A DNA stretch of 64,000 nt from an uncultured Bacteroides sp. Lineage in GTDB: Bacteria; Bacteroidota; Bacteroidia; Bacteroidales; Bacteroidaceae. The stretch is taken from assembly GCA_900544075.1 (NCBI GenBank), contig UQTJ01000003.1, positions 1-64,000 of the forward strand, read 5' to 3'. A program made the position numbers and the translations under genes. The first letter of the stretch is position 1. The number at the start of each line of letters is the position of its first letter. The notes below the pieces were generated by a model, which searched no databases, was not told where the DNA came from, and saw only the letters and a list, made by a program, of their open reading frames with translations. Positions 52,829 to 59,043 of this stretch are shown here, one piece after another.

Positions 52829-53989
52829 ATGGTAACTCCTGAAGAAATAAGAAAGAAAGCGCTTGCAAAATATCCTTCTTTTCTGAAATATGAGTTTGTC
52901 TCTAAGGAAGAGGATTTTTTCCCGCTTGTTATAAGATGTGACAAGTCTATTGATTTTGCATCATTGAAGGAGCTTGAACAGGGAATTACATGTCTTTATT
53001 CATCTTCTAAGGAGAAGAAGGGCTATGGTTATGAAGTAGAATATGTGGAGCGAAACACAAAACTTTTCGGAAAGCAAAGTGTCCCTCTCAAAGTATTTTT
53101 CGTTACTGAGTCCGATTTCCTAAAGTTTACCGGAATGGATGAACACACAGATACGTTCCGTAGTGTTATGGAAATGACTGTTCAGGAGTTTCCGGAGCTT
53201 AAAGAAACATTGGTGAAACATCATTCTCTGGTAGTAAAATATTTTGACGAATGGGAACAGATAATGAAGGTTTTCCGTTTCTTCCGTTTGAACCCAAAAC
53301 CAGGAAAGTTTGTCAGGGAACTGAATATAGGTGTGCATACCAAGTTAGTGGAGGAAAGTAAGGATATTTTACGTCCTTTGCTTGACGTGATAGTGGGAGA
53401 TGATGTGAATACTGAAGCCAAGACATTTTTCGGCCGTTTTAATCTGAAGGAAGGTGACCCGGAAGTTGCTTTCCGCATAACAGACAGTGAACTGTGTATG
53501 AGGTATATGTCAGGTTTTACTTATAATAAAGTGTTTGTGTGTGAGTTTGCACGTTTCAATATTCCGGTAAGGAATGTAATAATTGTGGAGAACAAGCATA
53601 ACATGACAAAGGTGATTGAGCTTATCCCTGAGATGAAAAACACACTGGTGGTGTGGGGATGCGGATATCAGGCAACTGTCCTTAAGGATGTAGCATGGCT
53701 AAATGATGTCAATCTTTATTACTGGGGAGACATTGATGCACAGGGGTATGAGATTATGGCAAACGTCAGGAAATATTTTCCTCACATGGTTAGTATTATG
53801 ATGGACAGGGAAGCTTTGTCTGTCCATCCTGTATGTGTAAAGGGAACAGACAGCAGGATTAAAAAAACGCTTGAACTGTTGGGAGATGAAAATGAAATTT
53901 ATAACTTTGTGAAAGAGACCGGTCTCAGGTTCGAGCAGGAACTTCTGCCTGAACGTTATGTGGAGAGTTGCCTCACAAGGTTAATCTGA
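52829..53989 (+). CDS. jetD: Wadjet nuclease JetD (DUF3322/DUF2220, TOPRIM-like)
   Basis: The 386-residue protein has an N-terminal DUF3322 region (about 1-190) and a C-terminal DUF2220 TOPRIM-like nuclease domain. Its probable metal-binding residues are Glu254 in VIIVENKHNM and Asp301/Asp303 in YYWGDIDAQGYEIM. JetD cleaves plasmid DNA trapped by the JetABC motor. No truncation or lost motif is seen, so the four-gene system looks complete. The spacer before its ATG (ATATAGCCTATGG) resembles that before the following GNAT gene (TTATAGCTTATGG). Confidence 0.92.
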   Translation: MVTPEEIRKKALAKYPSFLKYEFVSKEEDFFPLVIRCDKSIDFASLKELEQGITCLYSSSKEKKGYGYEVEYVERNTKLFGKQSVPLKVFFVTESDFLKFTGMDEHTDTFRSVMEMTVQEFPELKETLVKHHSLVVKYFDEWEQIMKVFRFFRLNPKPGKFVRELNIGVHTKLVEESKDILRPLLDVIVGDDVNTEAKTFFGRFNLKEGDPEVAFRITDSELCMRYMSGFTYNKVFVCEFARFNIPVRNVIIVENKHNMTKVIELIPEMKNTLVVWGCGYQATVLKDVAWLNDVNLYYWGDIDAQGYEIMANVRKYFPHMVSIMMDREALSVHPVCVKGTDSRIKKTLELLGDENEIYNFVKETGLRFEQELLPERYVESCLTRLI

Positions 53990-54005
53990 CTAAAATTTAT
54001 AGCTT

Positions 54006-54311
54006 ATGGAAATTGTACATGACGAAGCAAAGAAACAGTTTAAGGTAGAGGTGGACGGTTATACCGCTCACGTAGCTTATCAGCTTACTGAGGATGGCGG
54101 TCTTGACATCCGCCATACCATAGTGCCGGAAGAAATAGGCGGACGCGGAATAGCATCAGCCCTTGTAAAGGCGGCATACGATTATGCACGCTGCAAATGT
54201 CTGAAACCGATAGCTACATGTGCATATGCTGTAGTATGGCTACAGCGCCATCCGGAATATCAGGGCGATGTTAGTTGTGATTATGGTGGTAAGGGAACTT
54301 GCGCAGTCTGA
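54006..54311 (+). CDS. Small GNAT-fold acetyltransferase (YidJ/COG2388 type)
   Basis: The 101-residue protein matches the short GNAT family with AYQLTEDGGLDIRHTIVPEE, the acetyl-CoA binding pattern IGGRGIASALVKAAYDYARC and a conserved end PIATCAYAVVWLQRHPEYQG. These are small acetyl-CoA-binding proteins with poorly known substrates. It starts 16 nt after jetD on the same strand, with a similar start context, so it is probably co-transcribed with Wadjet. Whether it belongs to the defence system or is just the next chromosomal gene is unknown. Confidence 0.8.
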   Translation: MEIVHDEAKKQFKVEVDGYTAHVAYQLTEDGGLDIRHTIVPEEIGGRGIASALVKAAYDYARCKCLKPIATCAYAVVWLQRHPEYQGDVSCDYGGKGTCAV

Positions 54312-54323
54312 ATGATTGCGCAA
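54299..54323 (+). terminator. Weak hairpin at the end of the GNAT gene
   Basis: TTGCGCA (54299-54305) pairs with TGCGCAA (54317-54323) across the stop codon. There is no T run after it, so termination is uncertain. Confidence 0.35.
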
Positions 54324-54331
54324 TATAATAT

Positions 54332-54442
54332 TTAAATCATATGGTTTGATTTTAACCATTTCTTTCCCGGAGGTGTAAGACACCATATCAGGAATATTAC
54401 ACAAGGTAGTCCTATGGCTGATAAAACAAATACTGCTTCCAT
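54332..54442 (-). CDS. 36-residue single-pass membrane protein
   Basis: On the minus strand an ATG at 54442 opens a 36-codon frame: a hydrophobic stretch AVFVLSAIGLPCVIFLIW, then CLTPPGKKWLKSNHMI and TAA (54332-54334). The start shares one base with the stop of the upstream gene (TAATG). A textbook Shine-Dalgarno sequence, AAGGAGG (54450-54456), lies 7 nt before it, made from the upstream gene's Lys-Lys-Glu-Glu codons. Such sites are rare in Bacteroidetes. The topology suggests a small inner-membrane protein with a basic cytosolic tail. Function is unknown. Confidence 0.65.
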   Translation of the reverse strand: MEAVFVLSAIGLPCVIFLIWCLTPPGKKWLKSNHMI

Positions 54443-54630
54443 TATTTTTCCTCCTTTTTATTACTTAATACTAAACCGGCTAAGAGTGTGGAGCAAGCTA
54501 CTAATAAACCTAAGACATATATTAATAATTTGCTTTCGCCCAAATCTTTAAATAAAGATGCTATTACTATACCTGTCAACACATATTTTGAAACATTTAT
54601 AAGATAAGTTCCTAACTTCTCTTTCCACAT
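54442..54630 (-). CDS. DUF6722-like small membrane protein
   Basis: The 62-residue protein has two predicted membrane helices (NVSKYVLTGIVIASLF and LLIYVLGLLVACSTLLAGLV) and a charged end (SNKKEEK). It resembles Bacteroidales family DUF6722, of unknown function. Its last codons create the ribosome binding site for the 36-residue protein that follows with a one-base overlap, so the two form an operon and may act together in the inner membrane. Confidence 0.7.
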   Translation of the reverse strand: MWKEKLGTYLINVSKYVLTGIVIASLFKDLGESKLLIYVLGLLVACSTLLAGLVLSNKKEEK

Positions 54631-54701
54631 ATGTATTATATTTTAATATAAAGACAAAAATAAAAAACATCTGTCAACTTTGCAAATTCTTTGTAGAATA
54701 G

Positions 54702-56504
54702 TTAATTATCTTCTATTACAATACCCATCTTTTTCATCAGGAAGCACGCATTCATATTTTGGGCTATACCTTCACGTATTTTGTAACTGAAGTATAGCTC
54801 ATTGTTTTTTATATCAGCTTCAAAACAATAATTCCTTATTTGGTCTGGGAAGTATTTCACCAGTTCACCAAGCAGCAGGTCGTGAGTGGCAATTATACCG
54901 TTTGCCTTTAGAGTCATGAACTGGCGTATAAGGCTGAATGAGCCTTTCTGCTTGTCCGTAGAATTTGTTCCTTTAAGTATCTCATCGAGGATGATAAACA
55001 GTTCCTCTCCATTGTTAAGCATATCTATAATTCTTTTCAGACGTTTTAGTTCGGCAAAGAAATACGATTCGTTGTCGCTTAAAGAATCCGATGTACGCAG
55101 ACTTGTTATTAGCTGTGCAGGATGGATTTTCATTCTTTTGCAGCACGATGGCGCACCTATACATGCTAACAGATAGTTCACTCCTATGGTCCTGAGATAT
55201 GTACTCTTTCCGGCCATATTTGCTCCGGTGATAATCAGAAAATATGGTCTTGATGGAATCAGAGCATTATTCTTTACACATTGTTCTTCTGGCATTAGCG
55301 GATGTCCAAGTTCTTCTGCATCATAGCAGAAAGGAGTATCTGTAATTTCAGCGAACTTGTAATCCGGATGATTGTATGCGAACGTTCCCAACGAACAAAG
55401 AGCGTCTATTTCTCCAACAGTTTCCAGCCAACCGGAGAGGTATTTCCCATATCTGTCCTTCCACGCCTCAATGCGTATCATCTGGCGTAATTGAAAGAAC
55501 ATACTTCCTTCTAATATAACGTATAAAATCTGATTGTTTCGCAAGTCGAGTCTGTCCAGTTCCTTTGTAAGTGCATTCAGCGCATCTGCAGGTGATTTCC
55601 CGTCTATCTCCAATCGTTTTACAATATCTTTTATACCCTCTGCGTTCCATTCTTCGCTTTGTGCCAATGTTATCAGACGGGCGTATGTGCTTAGTGTCTT
55701 AAGCTTTTTGCCATACTCCTCCTGAAGTGCTGTCGCACGTTTTATAACACTGAAACTGAGTATCACGAATACGGAGAAAACCAGCCCGAACCATGACATG
55801 GATATTATATTGGCCAGTCCGCATACCAATAGTATTATGTTTACTGATGGTACCAACCATATCAGAATTCTTGCCCAAGTGGATTTTGTGAGAGAACTTT
55901 CTGTTCTGGCCCATTTTTGTATATCGTTGTCATCACTGTTTTCACTCCTGTTTATCAGTCCTGTAATGGCAAATTTCAGTCTGAAATCATTTCTTGTGGA
56001 AAGATCTTTTATGCAATTCTGTCTGTTCTCTATATCTTTCTTTGTGCGTAGATGATTTTTTATCCAGTCTGCCAAAGTCTTTTTTCCGATGTGTGTACAA
56101 GTACGGTTTATGGCTTGAAATAGCGATTTGCGACCGAATATGTCGAGGTCGAATGAATATAGATGTTCTGTATCGGAAAACTCTTTTCCATCGTCAAAAA
56201 CAGAGTAGTCATTATTTAGTCCTTTCAGCTCCTTTTTAAGAATGTCACCCTTTACTTCAAGCCATTGTTTGCGCATGAAGAAACGGTTGTGCACCTTTAT
56301 CATTATAAGAAAAGGAATAAGAGTACAGCAAACTCCGATTATGATAGTCTGCGCATTGTAGCTCCATAATGCGATGACAGTTGATATACAGCCTACGAAG
56401 AGAAGTATCCTTATGATACTTATATATAATATGGTTTTGTTTACCTTGTTTAAATTCTGATTAGTGTCCGATAAATTTGTGTTATACCATTCCTGCGGTT
56501 TCAT
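54702..56504 (-). CDS. Membrane-anchored MutS-like ATPase
   Basis: The 600-residue protein has a C-terminal MutS ATPase domain: Walker A ITGANMAGKSTYLRTIGVNY, the LRTSDSLSDNESYFFAELKR region and Walker B LFIILDEILKGTNSTDKQ, followed by IATHDLLLGEL. The middle resembles the MutS core and clamp helices. The N terminus has no mismatch-recognition domain. Instead it has two membrane helices (about 28-46 and 50-68), with another hydrophobic pair near 215-255. Related proteins are common in Bacteroidetes, but a role in mismatch repair is doubtful. The gene is divergent from ogt. Confidence 0.8.
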   Translation of the reverse strand: MKPQEWYNTNLSDTNQNLNKVNKTILYISIIRILLFVGCISTVIALWSYNAQTIIIGVCCTLIPFLIMIKVHNRFFMRKQWLEVKGDILKKELKGLNNDYSVFDDGKEFSDTEHLYSFDLDIFGRKSLFQAINRTCTHIGKKTLADWIKNHLRTKKDIENRQNCIKDLSTRNDFRLKFAITGLINRSENSDDNDIQKWARTESSLTKSTWARILIWLVPSVNIILLVCGLANIISMSWFGLVFSVFVILSFSVIKRATALQEEYGKKLKTLSTYARLITLAQSEEWNAEGIKDIVKRLEIDGKSPADALNALTKELDRLDLRNNQILYVILEGSMFFQLRQMIRIEAWKDRYGKYLSGWLETVGEIDALCSLGTFAYNHPDYKFAEITDTPFCYDAEELGHPLMPEEQCVKNNALIPSRPYFLIITGANMAGKSTYLRTIGVNYLLACIGAPSCCKRMKIHPAQLITSLRTSDSLSDNESYFFAELKRLKRIIDMLNNGEELFIILDEILKGTNSTDKQKGSFSLIRQFMTLKANGIIATHDLLLGELVKYFPDQIRNYCFEADIKNNELYFSYKIREGIAQNMNACFLMKKMGIVIEDN

Positions 56505-56613
56505 GATTCTTGTTTTTGTTTTGCCTGCGAAGATAATAAAGTTTTGAAAGTCCGTTTGCTTTATGTAGTGAATTTCATTTATTTTGTGATGTAATATAAA
56601 TCAAGGTTAAGAA

Positions 56614-57174
56614 ATGAGGTTCAGAATAGAGAGAATGACGGAAGGTGAATACCGGAGTCTGAATATTGATTATGGATTTTACAATACGCCGGTAGGAGAA
56701 CTCCTGGTGGCATCAACATCACGCGGTATTTGCTGCATAGAGTTTGCCGATGACCGGAATGAGGCTTTGCAACTGCTTTGCAAAAGGTTTGCAAAATCTT
56801 TTCAACAGATGCGTCATACAGAGTTTCACGACTTAGCATTGCGCTTTTTTTGTAAAGATGGACATCTGGTCTCAGATGAAATTGTCTTACATTTGTATGG
56901 TACGGATTTTCAGATAAATGTTTGGAGAGCCTTACTTGAAATCCCGTTTGGAGAAACTTTTACTTATAGTGACATAGCAATGGCTATAAATAATCCTCGG
57001 GCATTGCGTGCTGTCGGAACTGCAATAGGCAGAAATCCGGTAGCTGTGATTATTCCGTGTCATAGGGTATTGCGCTTCGATGGCGGAATTGGAGGATATT
57101 ACTGGGGAATAGAGAAGAAGAAAATGCTTTTGGAGTGGGAGATTTGTTGTAGGAATAAAAAAATAAGGAGCTAA
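56614..57174 (+). CDS. ogt: Methylated-DNA-protein cysteine methyltransferase
   Basis: The 186-residue protein transfers alkyl groups from O6-alkylguanine to its own cysteine, a one-use repair. The active site is IIPCHRVLRFDGGIGGYYWG, preceded by the helix-turn-helix segment ALLEIPFGETFTYSDIAMAI and RAVGTAIGRNPV. The N-terminal RIERMTEGEYRSLNIDYGFY resembles the linker before the Ogt domain in Ada, so this may descend from an Ada-type fusion that lost its regulatory half. The stop codon lies within the stem of the tRNA terminator on the other strand. Confidence 0.92.
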   Translation: MRFRIERMTEGEYRSLNIDYGFYNTPVGELLVASTSRGICCIEFADDRNEALQLLCKRFAKSFQQMRHTEFHDLALRFFCKDGHLVSDEIVLHLYGTDFQINVWRALLEIPFGETFTYSDIAMAINNPRALRAVGTAIGRNPVAVIIPCHRVLRFDGGIGGYYWGIEKKKMLLEWEICCRNKKIRS

Positions 57175-57193
57175 GCTTTTGACTTAACTCCTT
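57157..57193 (-). terminator. Terminator of tRNA-Pro, overlapping the end of ogt
   Basis: On the minus strand AAGGAG...TTAAG (57183-57193) pairs with CTTAG...CTCCTT (57165-57174), followed by a run of seven T residues (A run 57157-57163). It ends the tRNA transcript inside the ogt coding region. Confidence 0.75.
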
Positions 57194-57205
57194 GATAATC
57201 AGTTG

Positions 57206-57280
57206 TCGGGATGACTGGATTCGAACCAGCGACCACGCGCCCCCCAGACGCGTACTCTAACCGGGCTGAGCTACATCCCG
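57206..57280 (-). tRNA. tRNA-Pro (anticodon GGG)
   Basis: The minus strand folds into a full cloverleaf. The acceptor arms are CGGGATG and CATCCCG with discriminator A. The D stem is GCTC/GAGT, the anticodon stem CGCGT/GCGCG with loop CTGGGGG (anticodon GGG), and the T arm GCTGG-TTCGAAT-CCAGT. CCA is not encoded. It has its own promoter and terminator. Confidence 0.95.
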
Positions 57281-57290
57281 AATGCGAATG

Positions 57291-57321
57291 CAAAGGTAGT
57301 GCTTTTTTTATAATTACCAAA
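57291..57321 (-). promoter_or_regulatory. Promoter of tRNA-Pro
   Basis: On the minus strand TTTG (57318-57321), a 19-nt spacer and TACCTTTG (57291-57298) match the consensus, 11 nt before the tRNA 5' end. Confidence 0.6.
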
Positions 57322-57360
57322 CAATTACAGCCCTTGTTTGCGTCTGATAATTGAATAGGG

Positions 57361-58425
57361 TTATCCCATTGTTTCACAATAAAAGTCGAGACTTTCGAAA
57401 ATTTCTTCTTTAGAAACAGTCTGGTTTATATTTATTTCTCCAATATTGCTCAGTAAAGTGAAATTTATAGAGTCTGACGATTCATTCTTTTTATCGTGTG
57501 TCATGAATTCATAAAGCTTTTCATAATCTTTGCATGAGAAATGAAGCTTTCCGTAATGTTCCTTGATGAAAGTTGTGGTTTTCCACAGTATGTCTTTAGG
57601 AAATCCGGATTTGATGTGCGAAAGATATAGTTCGCTTACCAATCCCCATGCTACTGCATATCCGTGCAAGGAAGGATGTTCACTCTGCAATGAGAAACTT
57701 TCGAGTGCATGACCTATGGTGTGTCCGAGATTTAAAGATTTCCTGATGCCTTTCTCGCAAGGGTCCTGTTCTACCACTTTCTCTTTTATCGCTACTGATT
57801 TTGCTATCATCTGCTGAAGCAAATCGTAATTTATATCATTGCAAAAATCGAATTTTATGAGTTCCTTCCAGTTTTCTTGATTGCTGATAAGTCCGTGTTT
57901 AAGCATTTCTGCATATCCTGACATAATATTTTCATTGTCAAGTGTTTTAAGGAACTCACTGTCTATAATAACTTCTGATGCAGGGGCAAATGCTCCTATC
58001 TCATTTTTCAGTCCGTTGAAGTTTATGCCTGTTTTTCCTCCTACTGCTGCATCAACCATCGAGAGCAGTGTAGTCGGGATGTTAATGAAAGGAATACCTC
58101 TTTTAAAAGTTGCGGCCGCAAATCCTCCGAGGTCGGTAACCATTCCTCCACCGAGATTAATCATTAAAGAGTGTCTTGTAGCACCGCTGTTGCTCAGTTT
58201 GAGCCATACTGAAGACAGTGTTTCAAGAGTTTTGTTTATATCTTCTACACCTATAGTTATATGGGTGGCATTTTTAATAGCACTGATATTTTCTATTACA
58301 GGCAGACAATTCCTGTATGTATTATTGTCGGTAAGTATGAATAACTTATCATACTTGTGAGATGATATAACCTTTTCGAGGTCATTACATAAATTATTGC
58401 AGATTATAACTTCCTGTTTACTCAT
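57361..58425 (-). CDS. aroB: 3-dehydroquinate synthase
   Basis: The 354-residue enzyme performs the second step of the shikimate pathway, converting DAHP to 3-dehydroquinate with NAD and a divalent metal. Family motifs are NLGGGMVTDLGGFAAATFKR, IPTTLLSMVDAAVGGKTGIN, GYAEMLKHGLISN (metal-ligand Glu region), SLNLGHTIGHALES and LHGYAVAWGLV (metal-ligand His residues). Length is normal. A TACTTTTG box (minus strand, 58445-58452) lies 20 nt upstream. No other aro gene is nearby; the downstream tRNA has its own promoter. Confidence 0.95.
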   Translation of the reverse strand: MSKQEVIICNNLCNDLEKVISSHKYDKLFILTDNNTYRNCLPVIENISAIKNATHITIGVEDINKTLETLSSVWLKLSNSGATRHSLMINLGGGMVTDLGGFAAATFKRGIPFINIPTTLLSMVDAAVGGKTGINFNGLKNEIGAFAPASEVIIDSEFLKTLDNENIMSGYAEMLKHGLISNQENWKELIKFDFCNDINYDLLQQMIAKSVAIKEKVVEQDPCEKGIRKSLNLGHTIGHALESFSLQSEHPSLHGYAVAWGLVSELYLSHIKSGFPKDILWKTTTFIKEHYGKLHFSCKDYEKLYEFMTHDKKNESSDSINFTLLSNIGEININQTVSKEEIFESLDFYCETMG

Positions 58426-58444
58426 ATTTGTACTGTTTTGTTGG

Positions 58445-58452
58445 CAAAAGTA
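58445..58452 (-). promoter_or_regulatory. -7 box of aroB
   Basis: The minus strand reads TACTTTTG, matching TAnnTTTG, 20 nt before the aroB ATG. No -33 match was found at standard spacing. Confidence 0.4.
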
Positions 58453-58536
58453 GAAAAAAAGTTAGAAAGATACTTCTTTACGCTTACAAATAATTAATTT
58501 TGTATCTTGAAATTTAAACTAAATGATAAATAAAAT

Positions 58537-58950
58537 ATGAAAGGTCTTTTTCCAACTTCTTTCCGTATTCTTGGATATGCTCTTTTGGTGCTATCCGTTT
58601 TTGTTCCTATGCTGATGTATATGTTCGGTATGGTACAGACAGATTCAAGCCTTATTTTAGTTAAACTTGGTTCTAAATCTGTTATATGGATTTCTCTGTT
58701 CTTTATATTTTTTGCAAAGGCGGACGATGAAGATGAAGTGACATCCTCTCTTCGTGTCAAAGCCATTAAGTTTGCTCTGATAGTATTGGGGATATATTAT
58801 CTCGTAGCCCTTGCCATTGCAGCTGTAGAATTGAATTATCAACGTGCTGATAATTCTATCGGTATTTTCTATATGGTAATGAATGTTATATGCTTTGAAT
58901 TTCTGCAGCAAAAACGTAAAATAGAGAAAAGATTTAATAGAAAAAGCTAA
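58537..58950 (+). CDS. Small membrane protein of unknown function, about four helices
   Basis: The 137-residue protein has four hydrophobic segments (ILGYALLVLSVFVPMLMYMF, VIWISLFFIFFA, AIKFALIVLGIYYLVALAIA, IGIFYMVMNVICFEFL). They are separated by short loops, one of them acidic (KADDEDEVTSS), and the end is basic. No family was recognised. A TAATTTTG box (58495-58502) lies 35 nt upstream. It precedes the outer-membrane barrel gene by 93 nt on the same strand. Confidence 0.7.
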   Translation: MKGLFPTSFRILGYALLVLSVFVPMLMYMFGMVQTDSSLILVKLGSKSVIWISLFFIFFAKADDEDEVTSSLRVKAIKFALIVLGIYYLVALAIAAVELNYQRADNSIGIFYMVMNVICFEFLQQKRKIEKRFNRKS

Positions 58951-59043
58951 AAAAACGAATCACTTTTAAACTTTTGCTTGATATTACTATCATATGCATA
59001 TTGAAATTAATTTATTAAAGTATGGAATGATAGTTTTTGGACT

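Noticed and set aside
47404..53989. Chromosomal condensin of the MukBEF type
   Set aside because: The fourth gene has a DUF2220 nuclease with TOPRIM-like residues and the first two are DUF3375 and DUF4194, the Wadjet set and order.
45481..54311. Integrated phage or transposon carrying the defence genes
   Set aside because: No integrase, transposase, terminal inverted repeats or tRNA attachment site was found; only the direct repeats around the ATPase gene suggest insertion.
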